64,000 nucleotides of DNA from Elusimicrobia bacterium GWA2_56_46 (GCA_001799575.1 MGTT01000006.1:1-64000), one strand, 5' to 3'. Positions 23,990-32,611 are shown, numbered from the stretch's first letter. The notes: generated from the letters alone by a model not told the origin. Made by a program: numbers and translations.

Positions 23990-25606
23990 ATGAAAACACG
24001 CCTGTCGGGTATATTAGTCTTGCTGCTGTTTTCCTGCGCGCCGGGCGCTTTCGCTTTGAAAGTGGAATATCTCCCGGCCGCCCCGTCGGCCGTCCCCGCG
24101 GCCGGCGGCGTTCCGGCGCGCGGCCGCGAAGTCGCCAGCGGCCGGGCTTTCGTCCGGTTTGAGGCGGGCGTCTCTTCGGCGGCAGCCGCTGATACCCTTT
24201 CCTCAGCCGGGTTTAAACTTGTCACATGGGACTTTGTCGGCGGCTGGAGCCTTGTGGGACTGCCTGAGGGGATGAGCGTTTCAGCGGCCCTCCCCGTTCT
24301 TCTGGCGCTGCCGGGTGCGGCGGCCGCGGAGCCGTCCGGCGTATACCGCGTAAAAAAAACTTCCAACGATCCCGCCCTGGTTCTGCAGTACGGCCTCAGA
24401 CGAACCGACGCTTTACGGGCCTGGGATTTTGAGACCGGGTCTTCCAGCAGGGTAACCGTGGCCGTGCTGGATACTGGGATAGACAGTTCGCATCCCGATC
24501 TGGCGTCTAAACTGGTATCGGGGGCCAGCCGGTTATGCGATAATATTTCGTGCGTTGCGAACGATCCTTCCACGGCCGCCTGTAATCACGCCACCCGCGT
24601 TGCCGGGGTGGCCGCGGCCGCCGCCGATAATTCCTCCGGAATAGCCGGTCTGTCCTGGGGCGCCCGGCTGATCTCGCTGAAGGTGTTCAGCGACGGAGAC
24701 TGCAATCCGGACTGCTCGGATAAGGGCGGGTCTGCTTGCGCCACAGACGACGCGGCCATGATCAAAGCCATCAATTACGCTGTAACTTTGCAGAATTCTG
24801 CGTCCACGGGCAGGATAGTGCTGAATATGAGTTTGGGAAATGTCGTGGAGACGCAAACCCCTTGTTCCGGTTCGATGCAAACCGCGATAACCGCCGCCAG
24901 GACGGCCGGTCTGGTGGTGATTGCCGCCGCAGGCAATGATCCCCGCCTGGCGGTCGGGGTCAACTCGCCAGGGAATTGTACAGGTGTTGTTCCGGTGGGG
25001 GCCACGGACTCCAACGATAGTATCGCTTTTTTTTCAGCGTATGACAGTGTGCATATGTCTACGGGCGTGTCGGCTCCCGGAGTCGGGATTTACACCACCG
25101 ACCTCGGGGGGGCATACGCCTACGCGGACGGCACTTCTTTCGCTTCGCCGCTGGTCGCCGGCCTGGCGGCCCTGATCATTTCGGCGAAACCCGCGTTCAC
25201 CAGTACGCAGGTCGCGGACACGATACGGAATACGGCCGACGAACTTGGAAACGCCGCCTCGTTCGGCCGGGGCCGGGTGAACGCCTATAAGGCGATGATG
25301 CTCGCCGTTAACGGGAGTTTGTCCGCTTTCGCGGCCGCGCAGGCGATGCCGAAAGCTTATGCCTATCCCAATCCGTTCAGGCCCGGCACGGGGCGGCCAC
25401 TGTCTTTCTCCATACCGGACGCGCTTTTAGGTTCGGATCTGAAAATAACAATTTACACTACGGAGGGGGAAAAAGTGAAAAAACTTTCCACCCAGCTCTG
25501 GGACGGCACGAACGAAGCCGGGCAAAAAGTTGCCAGCGGTATATATATTTTTTTCATAAAGACGGACAAGGGCACGTCCAAAGGAAAATTCGCGCTTTTA
25601 CGATAA
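23990..25606 (+). CDS. secreted subtilisin-like (S8) serine protease with FlgD-like C-terminal domain
   Basis: 538 residues: signal peptide (about 1-22), an inhibitor-like prodomain (about 45-120), then the S8 domain with D161 (VLDTGID), H200 (CNHATRVAG), N316 (AAGND) and S383 (GTSFASP). The His motif reads HATRVAG instead of the usual HGTHVAG. Eight cysteines in the catalytic domain suggest disulfides and extracellular location. The last about 85 residues begin AYPNPFRPGTG and resemble FlgD-Ig/T9SS-type sorting domains (LKITIYTTEGEKV...GIYIFFI). Confidence 0.9.
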   Translation: MKTRLSGILVLLLFSCAPGAFALKVEYLPAAPSAVPAAGGVPARGREVASGRAFVRFEAGVSSAAAADTLSSAGFKLVTWDFVGGWSLVGLPEGMSVSAALPVLLALPGAAAAEPSGVYRVKKTSNDPALVLQYGLRRTDALRAWDFETGSSSRVTVAVLDTGIDSSHPDLASKLVSGASRLCDNISCVANDPSTAACNHATRVAGVAAAAADNSSGIAGLSWGARLISLKVFSDGDCNPDCSDKGGSACATDDAAMIKAINYAVTLQNSASTGRIVLNMSLGNVVETQTPCSGSMQTAITAARTAGLVVIAAAGNDPRLAVGVNSPGNCTGVVPVGATDSNDSIAFFSAYDSVHMSTGVSAPGVGIYTTDLGGAYAYADGTSFASPLVAGLAALIISAKPAFTSTQVADTIRNTADELGNAASFGRGRVNAYKAMMLAVNGSLSAFAAAQAMPKAYAYPNPFRPGTGRPLSFSIPDALLGSDLKITIYTTEGEKVKKLSTQLWDGTNEAGQKVASGIYIFFIKTDKGTSKGKFALLR

Positions 25607-25627
25607 TGATAGGAGACCGCTAGTTCT

Positions 25628-25708
25628 GTCATCCCCACAATCTGTAAGCGGGGATCCATTGAAAAAACAGGGATTAATGGATTCCCGCCAACGGCACGCG
25701 GGAATGAC
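25628..25708 (+). mobile_element. MITE, diverged core copy
   Basis: Recognisable by GTCATCC, GGGGATCCATTGA, TGGATTCCCGCC and GCGGGAATGAC. Both hairpins have drifted (for instance CCCCAC/GCGGGG), indicating an older insertion between the protease and DUF192 genes. Confidence 0.8.
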
Positions 25709-25725
25709 AAAGGGTTTGTTGATTT

Positions 25726-26064
25726 ATGATCGTCTTCAACAAAACTAAAAATATCCAGGTAGTTTCCTCGGTCCTTAAAGCCGATACTTTCTCCGCCAGG
25801 CTGTTCGGTCTCATACCGCGCAAAACGCTGGGTCCGGAGGAGGGGTTGTGGCTTGAGCCGTGCGCGATGATCCACACCTGTTTTATGAATTTCCCGATAG
25901 ACGCCGTTTTCCTGGACGCGGGTCTGAAAGTGGTCAGGGTCGTCACGGCCCTGAAGCCCTGGCGGTTTTCGCCCTGGATCCGCGGGGCCGTAAGCGTTCT
26001 GGAACTCGCCCCCGGCAGGGCTTTGTCCGGTCTGGCGGAAGGCGACTTCCTGGAGTTCAGGTGA
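25726..26064 (+). CDS. DUF192 family protein
   Basis: 112-residue single-domain protein with the family pattern of RLFGLIPRK, CAMIHTCFMNFPIDAVFLD and VLELAPGRA. The function of the family is not established. Some members are secreted, but this one lacks a signal peptide. It lies between a MITE and the pilB promoter. Confidence 0.8.
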   Translation: MIVFNKTKNIQVVSSVLKADTFSARLFGLIPRKTLGPEEGLWLEPCAMIHTCFMNFPIDAVFLDAGLKVVRVVTALKPWRFSPWIRGAVSVLELAPGRALSGLAEGDFLEFR

Positions 26065-26070
26065 TTTTGT

Positions 26071-26099
26071 TTGTAAAAACCTGGTAATAAGTTTATAAT
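26071..26099 (+). promoter_or_regulatory. promoter TTGTAA-17-TATAAT for pilB
   Basis: TTGTAA (26071-26076) and TATAAT (26094-26099) with 17-bp spacing. The ATG follows 10 bp after the -10 box and no Shine-Dalgarno is present. Confidence 0.65.
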
Positions 26100-26109
26100 T
26101 ATAACGATT

Positions 26110-27912
26110 ATGCCGCCAGTCAAAGGTTTCCAAAGGAAGAGAAATATCAGGGAGATCCTGATAGAGGGCGGCCTTGTCACCGATGACAAGGTAAAAGTCG
26201 CCGAAGAACTGGCTAAAAAAGAGAACAAGCCCCTCCAGCAGGCGCTGGCGGAACTGAAACTCATAGACGAACTGACGCTTTTGAAAGTCCTGGCCGACGA
26301 ATGGGGATTTAAGGCCGTGGATCTTTCCAAAATGGAAGTGCCCAGGGAGACCGTCCAGGTTCTGCCCGAAGCCATCGCCATGCGGCAGACCTGCGTGCCT
26401 TTCGCCCTCAAGGACAACGTGATGTTCCTGGCGATGTCCGACCCCCGCGATTTTCTGGTGGTGGAGGATATCGGTCTGAGGACCGGCCTTGAGGTCAAGG
26501 CTTACCTTGCCCTGCCCCAGGGGATAAACAAGGTGCTGGACACCGTGTACGGCAAGGCCGACGCGGCGCAGGTGGATCAGCTTGTGGAATCGGTCACCCA
26601 GGCCGCGCCCAAAGGCCCCGGCGAGGAAGAGTCGTTCTCCCTGGCCGAGGAAGCCGAGAAAAAAGACATCAGCGACGTGGACGCCAACGCTCCCGAAGTG
26701 GAGCGCCTGGTCAACGCCATAATCCTGGGGGCGCTGAACATCAAGGCTTCGGACATCCACATAGAGCCTTTTGAAGATCCCAACGGAAAAAACTCCAAGG
26801 TGCTGATCCGCTACCGTGTGGACGGTATGCTCAGGGTCGCCTCTTTCTCCGTGCCCTGGGCCTACCGGCAGGCCATCAACGCCAAGATAAAGATCATGAG
26901 CAACTCCATGAACATCACGGAGCGCCGTATCCCGCAGAGCGGCCGCATCCAGATCATCGCCAAGGGCAATCCCATAGAATTCCGCGTCGAAATAATCCCG
27001 ACCGTGTACGGCGAGTCCTGCGTCATGCGTATCCTGGACCGGGCCTCGGTTCGCGTCGATATCAAGGTCATGGGTTTCCTGCCCGATACGGAAAAGACGC
27101 TCCTCACCCAGTTCCAGGGTATCGGCGGAAAAAAGAATTTCGGCCTCATGCTGGTCTGCGGCCCCACGGGTTCGGGAAAATCCACCACGCTTTACGGCTG
27201 TTTGAACTATGTCAACCGCCCCGACATAAAGATCCTCACCGCCGAGAACCCGGTGGAGTACAATATAGACGGTATCGTGCAGGTTCCGGTGAACCCGGAC
27301 ATTAAACTCGGCGAAGGCAAAAAGTTCGATTTCGCCACCGCGCTGCGCTCTTTCATGCGTCTGGATCCGGACGTTATCATGGTGGGCGAGATCCGCGACG
27401 AGGAGACCGCGCATATCGCCCTTGAGGCCGCCATGACCGGCCATCTGGTTTTCTCCACCATCCACACCAACGACGCCGCGTCGGCGCTGGAGCGCCTGAC
27501 CCAGATGGGCATACCGCGCTTCGTAGTGGCCAACACCATGAAAGGCGTGCTCGCGCAGCGTCTGGCCAGGCGGCTCTGTCCTGAGTGCAAGAAGGAAAGC
27601 GATCTTTCGCCGGAGGAAAGGGCGGTTTTTGAGGCCAATAATGTGAAGGTTCCGGAGGGGGCAAAGCTCTTTCATCCCGTGGGCTGCGAGAAATGCAAAA
27701 ACACCGGCTACAAGGGCCGCTGCGGTATGCACGAATTACTCATCCTTAACGATGCCATCCGCCTGCAGCTCCTGACCGATCCCTCCTCCATCCCTGTCAA
27801 GAATATCGCCATGAAGGGCGGAATGCGCACCATTGCCATGGATGGCCTTGAAAAGGTTCTCATGGGGCTTACCACGGTTAAAGAAGTCCTCGGTGGAGCG
27901 GCTGAGAAGTAA
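26110..27912 (+). CDS. pilB: type IV pilus/type II secretion assembly ATPase
   Basis: 600 residues. An N-terminal MshEN-like domain (about 10-150) precedes the hexameric ATPase core: Walker A GPTGSGKST (351-359), Asp box, Walker B DVIMVGEIRD, His box STIHTNDA, and a tetracysteine zinc site (CPECKKE and CEKCKNTGYKGRC). It powers pilin polymerisation at the inner membrane. The pilin and prepilin peptidase genes are 2-3 kb downstream, so this is a split pilus locus. PilB and GspE cannot be separated with certainty. Confidence 0.92.
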   Translation: MPPVKGFQRKRNIREILIEGGLVTDDKVKVAEELAKKENKPLQQALAELKLIDELTLLKVLADEWGFKAVDLSKMEVPRETVQVLPEAIAMRQTCVPFALKDNVMFLAMSDPRDFLVVEDIGLRTGLEVKAYLALPQGINKVLDTVYGKADAAQVDQLVESVTQAAPKGPGEEESFSLAEEAEKKDISDVDANAPEVERLVNAIILGALNIKASDIHIEPFEDPNGKNSKVLIRYRVDGMLRVASFSVPWAYRQAINAKIKIMSNSMNITERRIPQSGRIQIIAKGNPIEFRVEIIPTVYGESCVMRILDRASVRVDIKVMGFLPDTEKTLLTQFQGIGGKKNFGLMLVCGPTGSGKSTTLYGCLNYVNRPDIKILTAENPVEYNIDGIVQVPVNPDIKLGEGKKFDFATALRSFMRLDPDVIMVGEIRDEETAHIALEAAMTGHLVFSTIHTNDAASALERLTQMGIPRFVVANTMKGVLAQRLARRLCPECKKESDLSPEERAVFEANNVKVPEGAKLFHPVGCEKCKNTGYKGRCGMHELLILNDAIRLQLLTDPSSIPVKNIAMKGGMRTIAMDGLEKVLMGLTTVKEVLGGAAEK

Positions 27913-27928
27913 CATACGAGGTGTTTTT

Positions 27929-28648
27929 ATGGTAAAAAAATTTTTATCAGGATTTTTGTTCGCGGCGGTCGTCATGCAGACGGCCTACGCCGGTTCCGGC
28001 GTTTACGCGGATTTTCCGCGAGCCACGGCCGCGGACCTTAAGCCTTTCGCCAGGGACCTGGGCGGGCTCCTTGGCAGCGGGACGAATCAGACCGCGCGCG
28101 TACTGGGTTTCGGCGGTTTTGATATCAGCGGCAGGGCGGTGATGCAGTTCGAGCCCGAAAAGAAAAACGGTATCCTGAAACAAAATAAACCTTTCGGCCT
28201 GGGCTGGGTGCAGGCGGAAATAGGTATGCCTTTCCGCATAGACGGTTTTATCAAGGCCGGTTCGTTTGATAATATGGCTCTCGCCGGCGGCGGGCTTAAA
28301 TACGGCCTTACCCAGCCCCAGAAAAAAATACAGGCCATGCTCGTCGCCACGGGGAACATCGCCGCCCACAAGTTTTTCTACGCCGCGCATTTCGCTTCCG
28401 GCCTGATCGTTTCCATGAATCTGCCGGGCATAACCCCGTATTTCGGAGTGAGCGCGGACAACACCAGGCTTACCGTGCAGAGCAATACCGCGGATCCTTC
28501 GCTTGTGGATAAGCGCGTTTCCGTTCTGGAGCCCCGGTATATGGCCGGCTTCAGGGCGACTTTTTTGAATTACGGTTATATCTCGGGCGGGTACACCTTG
28601 ACGCACGGCCGGAGCCTCGTGAACGCGGGCCTGGGGCTTAGGATATAG
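27929..28648 (+). CDS. exported beta-rich envelope protein, unknown
   Basis: 239 residues starting at the ATG after an AGGTG Shine-Dalgarno, 16 bp behind pilB. Signal peptide about 1-22 (VVMQTAYAG). The remainder has alternating hydrophobic/Gly-Tyr strands and ends GGYTLTHGRSLVNAGLGLRI, as in small outer-membrane beta barrels. No family recognised. Position suggests co-expression with pilB. Confidence 0.65.
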   Translation: MVKKFLSGFLFAAVVMQTAYAGSGVYADFPRATAADLKPFARDLGGLLGSGTNQTARVLGFGGFDISGRAVMQFEPEKKNGILKQNKPFGLGWVQAEIGMPFRIDGFIKAGSFDNMALAGGGLKYGLTQPQKKIQAMLVATGNIAAHKFFYAAHFASGLIVSMNLPGITPYFGVSADNTRLTVQSNTADPSLVDKRVSVLEPRYMAGFRATFLNYGYISGGYTLTHGRSLVNAGLGLRI

Positions 28649-28678
28649 AAAACTGCTTTCCAACTTTCGCCGCTCTTG

Positions 28679-29152
28679 TTATCCTTTGAATTTTTCCTTG
28701 AAATCCCTGCGCAGTTCCCGATCCAGTTCTTTTTTCTTTACGGCTTCGTGTTTGTCGGGGGCTTTCTTTCCCCTGGCTAGCGCCAGGGAGACTTTGGCCC
28801 AGCCGTTCTTGAAATAGACCTCAAGCGGCACAATGGCCAGGCCTTTGGTTTCGGCGGCGCCCGTCAGTTTTTTGATCTCTTTTTTATTCAGCAGGAGTTT
28901 CCTGGTCCTGATAGGATCCAGTTCTTTGATGGTATTGAACGCGTATGGGGGGATGTGCATACCGTAAAGGTAAAGTCCGTCTTTTTCCGCTCTCGCGAAA
29001 CTCTGGGCTATCTGGGCCTGCTTCAGGCGGAGGGACTTGACCTCTGGGCCTTCCAGCACCAGCCCGGCCTCAAAGGTCTCAAGTATCTCGTAATCATGCC
29101 TGGCCTTGCGGTTGGTCGCCACGGTTTCAAGGTCGGGTCTTTTCTGTTTCAT
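28679..29152 (-). CDS. smpB: SsrA-binding protein SmpB
   Basis: Binds tmRNA and guides it into stalled ribosomes for trans-translation. 157 residues with the conserved NRKARHDYEI, GLVLEGPEVKSLR, HIPPYAF and the basic C-terminal tail. I place the start at 29152 (MKQKRPD), with AGAGG upstream and a TAGAAT -10 further out. Longer in-frame starts run into the hairpin repeat at 29194. No tmRNA gene was found in the window. Confidence 0.95.
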   Translation of the reverse strand: MKQKRPDLETVATNRKARHDYEILETFEAGLVLEGPEVKSLRLKQAQIAQSFARAEKDGLYLYGMHIPPYAFNTIKELDPIRTRKLLLNKKEIKKLTGAAETKGLAIVPLEVYFKNGWAKVSLALARGKKAPDKHEAVKKKELDRELRRDFKEKFKG

Positions 29153-29193
29153 TTGTTTTAAGCCTCTAAATATTCTAGAATTGTAACATAATC

Positions 29194-29230
29194 GGGCCGT
29201 CCGATGGGCATAGCCCTTGATACGGCACAT
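29194..29230. repeat. hairpin repeat GCCGT...GGGCATAGCCC...ACGGC
   Basis: A short element with outer arms GCCGT/ACGGC and inner arms GGGC/GCCC around ATA. A near-identical copy is inserted within the MITE at 57025, so it is a separate dispersed family. Confidence 0.6.
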
Positions 29231-29279
29231 TGTAAGTTGGTATTCCTGATGTTGTTTCAGCGGTTGTCTGCGATTTAAT

Positions 29280-29363
29280 GGGCGGGTGGCGGAACTGGCA
29301 GACGCGCACGGCTCAGGACCGTGTGGCCGAAAGGCCTTATGGGTTCAAGTCCCTTCTCGCCCA
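29280..29363 (+). tRNA. tRNA-Leu (CAG)
   Basis: 84 nt. Acceptor stem GGGCGGG pairs with CTCGCCC, anticodon loop CTCAGGA within CACGG/CCGTG, a long variable arm and T-loop GTTCAAGTC. CCA is not encoded. A T tract follows at about 29365. Confidence 0.95.
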
Positions 29364-29378
29364 TCCCTTTTTTGTCCC

Positions 29379-29935
29379 TAGAAGTTAGAACGTCTTAATT
29401 GATCCCCTGATACGGGATGGGCTTTTGTGTCCATGGGTGTGCGCAAAACTGCGGCCCAGTCCACTCGCTCCATCTTTCTTTGATTCCCTATAAAGTTAAA
29501 ACGTCTAAGCCTATCCCCTGATACGGGATGGGCTTTTGTGTCCATGGGTGTGCGCAAAACTGCGGCCCAGTCCACTCGCTCCATCTTTCTTTGATTCCCT
29601 ATAAAGTTAAAACGTCTAAGCCTATCCCCTGATACGGGATGGGCTTTTGTGTCCATGGGTGTGCGCAAAACTGCGGCCCAGTCCACTCGCGCCATCTTTT
29701 TGATTCCCCTATTAAGTTGGAACATATTAATTGATCCCCTGACACGGAATGGGCTTTTGTGTCGTATGCATTCAGTAAATCCGTCATCCCGGCGATCTTT
29801 TGGCCGGGATCCATTAAGAAAAGATTTATGGATTCCCGCTAAAAGCACGCGGGAATGACGAGCGGAAAAGAGGAGATGACGGGTTTTAGTGAATATTTAC
29901 TTTGTGTCCATGGGTGTACGCAAATTTTATTTGAC
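29379..29935. repeat. 111-bp tandem repeat, about four units
   Basis: Units begin at comparable points at 29404, 29515, 29626 and 29736 (period 111, 111, 110), directly after tRNA-Leu. Each contains a hairpin around CCTATCCC...GGGATGGG and the stretch TGGGTGTGCGCAAAACTGCG. Units 2 and 3 are nearly identical, the outer ones diverged. The fourth is split by a MITE. The 111-bp length keeps a reading frame open on the minus strand, which I regard as fortuitous. Confidence 0.9.
29764..29900 (+). mobile_element. MITE copy inside the tandem repeat, with 8-bp target duplication
   Basis: Begins GTATGCATTCAGTAAA and ends GTTTTAGTGAATATTTAC. It carries a 20-bp internal addition near the right end. It is flanked by TTTGTGTC on both sides (29756-29763 and 29901-29908), and its removal restores the repeat unit. 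Confidence 0.92.
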
Positions 29936-29960
29936 AAGCGTTGGGGATATTAGGTAAATT
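29931..29960 (+). promoter_or_regulatory. promoter TTGACA-18-TAAATT for pilin
   Basis: Consensus -35 TTGACA (29931-29936) and a moderate -10 TAAATT (29955-29960). This gives a leader of about 80 nt before the pilin, which has a good GGAGG Shine-Dalgarno. Confidence 0.55.
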
Positions 29961-30047
29961 TAAGACTGGTAAATGGCCCGGGGTATTATCTATTCATTAT
30001 CCGAAAGGCGGTTTATCAGAAGTGTTATCCAAACGGAGGTATTGTAA

Positions 30048-30506
30048 ATGAAAATGAGCAAGAAAGGTTTCACCCTGATCGAGCTTATGATCGTGGTAGC
30101 CATTATCGGTATTCTGGCCGCGATAGCTATCCCGAAATTCGCCGATCTGATCAATAAGTCCAAGGAAGGAGCGACCAAAGGCGCCCTCTCCACCGTCAGG
30201 AGCGCGCTGCAGGTTTACTACGGCGACAACGAAGGCTGGTTCCCGTCCGGAGCCGCCGCGTTGACCGCCCTTACCGCCAGCGCCAAGTACCTCAACGAAA
30301 TACCGCTGGCTAAACTGCCCGGCACCGGCCTCGCCGACAGCAGCGCCGTTGATTATACCGCCGTCCCGACTTATGTCGGAGGCTGGAACTATAAAAACGA
30401 CTCCACCGTAGCTGCCACATGGGGCAACTTCATAGTGAACTGCGACGACGAGGATATCAAAGGCAGGGCGGATACCAGCATCTATACGCCGTGGTCCGGG
30501 TTCTAA
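30048..30506 (+). CDS. type IV pilin / type II pseudopilin (GspG-like)
   Basis: 152-residue prepilin. The short basic leader MKMSKKG is followed by the class III cleavage motif [13 protein letters not shown] with Glu at +5, and an N-terminal helix running to about residue 50. The C-terminal domain has a single visible cysteine (NCDDED). GGAGG Shine-Dalgarno 8 bp upstream. A strong terminator follows directly, so the gene is probably a high-level monocistron. The adjacent prepilin peptidase would process it. Confidence 0.9.
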   Translation: MKMSKKGFTLIELMIVVAIIGILAAIAIPKFADLINKSKEGATKGALSTVRSALQVYYGDNEGWFPSGAAALTALTASAKYLNEIPLAKLPGTGLADSSAVDYTAVPTYVGGWNYKNDSTVAATWGNFIVNCDDEDIKGRADTSIYTPWSGF

Positions 30507-30524
30507 TAGATGTAGTTTCAGTTT

Positions 30525-30558
30525 AAAAAGGCCCCGCGCAATGTCGCGGGGCCTTTTT
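30525..30558 (+). terminator. Rho-independent terminator after pilin
   Basis: Perfect stem AAAAAGGCCCCGCG / CGCGGGGCCTTTTT with a CAATGT loop and a T5 tract. It can also terminate in reverse because of the A/T flanks. Confidence 0.95.
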
Positions 30559-30603
30559 GATTCTGTCGCGGCGCGCGCACGGGGATGAAATTCCTCAACC
30601 TGA

Positions 30604-31389
30604 ATGATACTTACAACCGTACTGTTTGCGTTCGTATTCGCTTTCGGCCTCCTGCTGGGCAGTTTTCTCAATGTCTGCATTTCCAGGCTGCCGGAAAGCC
30701 TTTCCATAGTCAAACCCCGGTCGCGCTGCCCCAAATGTCTGACGCCCATAAATTTTTACGATAATATTCCGCTTTTAAGTTTCCTTTTTTTACGGGGCCG
30801 CTGCCGAAGTTGTTCGGCGCCTATCCCCTGGCGCTATCCGGCGGTGGAATTGCTTACCGGTATCATTACCATCCTGCTGTTCGGGGAATGGCGGGCCGAA
30901 CCGCTCTGGCTTTCCGCCGCGCTGGCGGCGGCCTATATCCTTATCGTGGCGGCGTTCATAGATTTTGAAACTATGATGATAGCCGATGTTTTTTCATACG
31001 GGCTCGCCGGCCTGGGCTTGCTGGCTTTTTCTTTTAATCCTTATTTCGAAGGGCCGTTTTTAAGCCGTTTCCTGGGTTTTCTGGGGGGCGTCGCCTGCGG
31101 CGCTTTTATTATCTGGCTTATGGCCTGGCTGGGGAAGAAGATCTATAAAAAGGACGCCGTAGGGGAGGGGGATATCTTTCTGATGGCCGGCATCGGCGCC
31201 CTGACCGGCTGGCAGGGCGCGCTCTCGGCGCTTATGATGGCTTCTTTTTTTGGTTCCGTTTACGGCGTGGGTCTGATGCTGTCGGGAAAAGCGAAACGTT
31301 TCGACCATATCCCTTTCGGCCCGTTCCTGGCCCTCGGAGCGGTCATAAACCTTTATCACCTTGTCAGGCCGTCGGATTTCCTGTTTTAA
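30604..31389 (+). CDS. pilD: prepilin peptidase / N-methyltransferase
   Basis: Polytopic inner-membrane aspartyl protease that cleaves and N-methylates prepilins. 261 residues. N-terminal methyltransferase domain with the zinc tetracysteine C42/C45 and C67/C70, then membrane helices with catalytic D120 (FIDFET) and D190 (GEGD). The 3' end overlaps the 3' end of the convergent ddl gene by 26 bp. Confidence 0.93.
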   Translation: MILTTVLFAFVFAFGLLLGSFLNVCISRLPESLSIVKPRSRCPKCLTPINFYDNIPLLSFLFLRGRCRSCSAPIPWRYPAVELLTGIITILLFGEWRAEPLWLSAALAAAYILIVAAFIDFETMMIADVFSYGLAGLGLLAFSFNPYFEGPFLSRFLGFLGGVACGAFIIWLMAWLGKKIYKKDAVGEGDIFLMAGIGALTGWQGALSALMMASFFGSVYGVGLMLSGKAKRFDHIPFGPFLALGAVINLYHLVRPSDFLF

Positions 31390-32401
31390 CTTTCTTCGGG
31401 AACCGCGCCAGTCCCAGGTCGATGAGTTTGTCTATAAGCTGGGGAAAGGTCATTCCTATCGCCCTTGCCATTTTAGGATACAGGCTGTTGTTGGTCATTC
31501 CGGGAAGCGTGTTTGTTTCAAGAGCGTACAGGACGTCGTCCTTGATCAGAAAATCTATCCTGGAATAGCCGTTGCACATCAAAGCGTCGTGCACTTTTAC
31601 AGCCTGTTCCCCAAGGCGCTTTTCCACTTCTTTGGAAATGCGCGCGGGGACAAGCTCCCTGGATTTCCCGTCGGTATATTTGCTCTCATAATCAAAAAAT
31701 TCATTCGCCGGGACGATCTCTACTATGGGAAGCACAAGTTTTTCGGAGGAGTCGTGCTCCCCCATTACCGCGACGCTGACCTCGATCCCTTTGATGTACT
31801 CTTCGATAAGGATATACTCGTCTTCCTTTAACGCCCTGGCTAACGCCCCGGGCAGTTCCATGGCGTTGTGAACTTTTGTCACCCCGATACTCGATCCTGA
31901 AGCATTCGGTTTGACCACGCATGGATATCCGATCGTTTCCCGGATTTTTAAGTCCACCTCTTCGGCCGCGGCCGGATTCTGTCCGCCGCAGACAAGATGT
32001 TCGGGCGTGGCGACGCCCGCGGCGCGGAAGATTTGTTTGCAAAGAAGCTTGTTCATCCCAAGCGCGCTTCCCAGAACCCCGCTGCCCGTATAAGGGATCC
32101 CCAGTATATCAAGGAATCCCTGCAAGCGCCCGTCCTCCCCGTTCGCGCCGTGCAGGGCGATAAAAACTATGTCCGGTTTAAGCCCGCGAAATAATTCCAG
32201 GGCGTTCTTATGCGCTGTTTTTACCGCGCTTAATGAGTTGACGGAATATTCCGTCCAGGAATTATCGGCGTTCCATTCGACGCAGGTCACGTCGAACCGG
32301 TTCCTGTTTATATTCGCGAACAATTCCTTGCCGGTAGCCAGGGAAACCCCGCGCTCCGAGGATGTCCCGCCCATCAACAGTCCGACCATAAGTTTGTTCA
32401 T
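31364..32401 (-). CDS. ddl: D-alanine--D-alanine ligase
   Basis: ATP-grasp ligase making D-Ala-D-Ala for peptidoglycan. 345 residues from the ATG at 32401, chosen because GTGGAGG lies 5 bp upstream (a GTG four codons earlier overlaps that site). Motifs: GGTSSERGVSLATG near the N-terminus, CVVKPNASGSSIGV, ILIEEYIKG, and the Mg-binding ALETNTLPGMTNNS. The gene is separate from murC, so the wall-precursor genes are dispersed. Confidence 0.95.
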   Translation of the reverse strand: MNKLMVGLLMGGTSSERGVSLATGKELFANINRNRFDVTCVEWNADNSWTEYSVNSLSAVKTAHKNALELFRGLKPDIVFIALHGANGEDGRLQGFLDILGIPYTGSGVLGSALGMNKLLCKQIFRAAGVATPEHLVCGGQNPAAAEEVDLKIRETIGYPCVVKPNASGSSIGVTKVHNAMELPGALARALKEDEYILIEEYIKGIEVSVAVMGEHDSSEKLVLPIVEIVPANEFFDYESKYTDGKSRELVPARISKEVEKRLGEQAVKVHDALMCNGYSRIDFLIKDDVLYALETNTLPGMTNNSLYPKMARAIGMTFPQLIDKLIDLGLARFPKKVKTGNPTA

Positions 32402-32510
32402 AGGAGCCTCCACGGCTGTCCGGATAAAATTTGATTTTCCGGCGGAGAAATTGCGGGAGTTGAATTATCCGGCGGACTTAAATTCTGCCAAATTTCCCGG
32501 GAAGAAAATC

Positions 32511-32601
32511 TGGCGGAGAGGGAGGGATTCGAACCCTCGAAGCACTTTTGGCGCTTACAGACTTTCCAGGTCTGCGCCTTCAACCACTCGGCCACCTCTC
32601 C
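32511..32601 (-). tRNA. tRNA-Ser (GGA)
   Basis: Acceptor stem GGAGAGG / CCTCTCC with encoded GCCA end, anticodon GGA inside CAGACCT...AGTCTG, a long class II variable arm and T-loop GGTTCGAATCC. Confidence 0.95.
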
Positions 32602-32611
32602 ACAAAAACTA

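Noticed and set aside
25453-27732. 759-codon open frame antisense to the subtilase end and pilB
   Set aside because: Mirror of high-GC coding sequence; pilB and the other genes on the plus strand have clear families.
29379-29770. CRISPR array
   Set aside because: Units are 111 bp, contiguous, without unique spacers, and no cas genes are present.
29378-29848. 156-codon minus-strand reading frame through the 111-bp repeats
   Set aside because: The frame stays open only because the period is a multiple of three; it has no Shine-Dalgarno, begins in a MITE and shows no protein-like composition.
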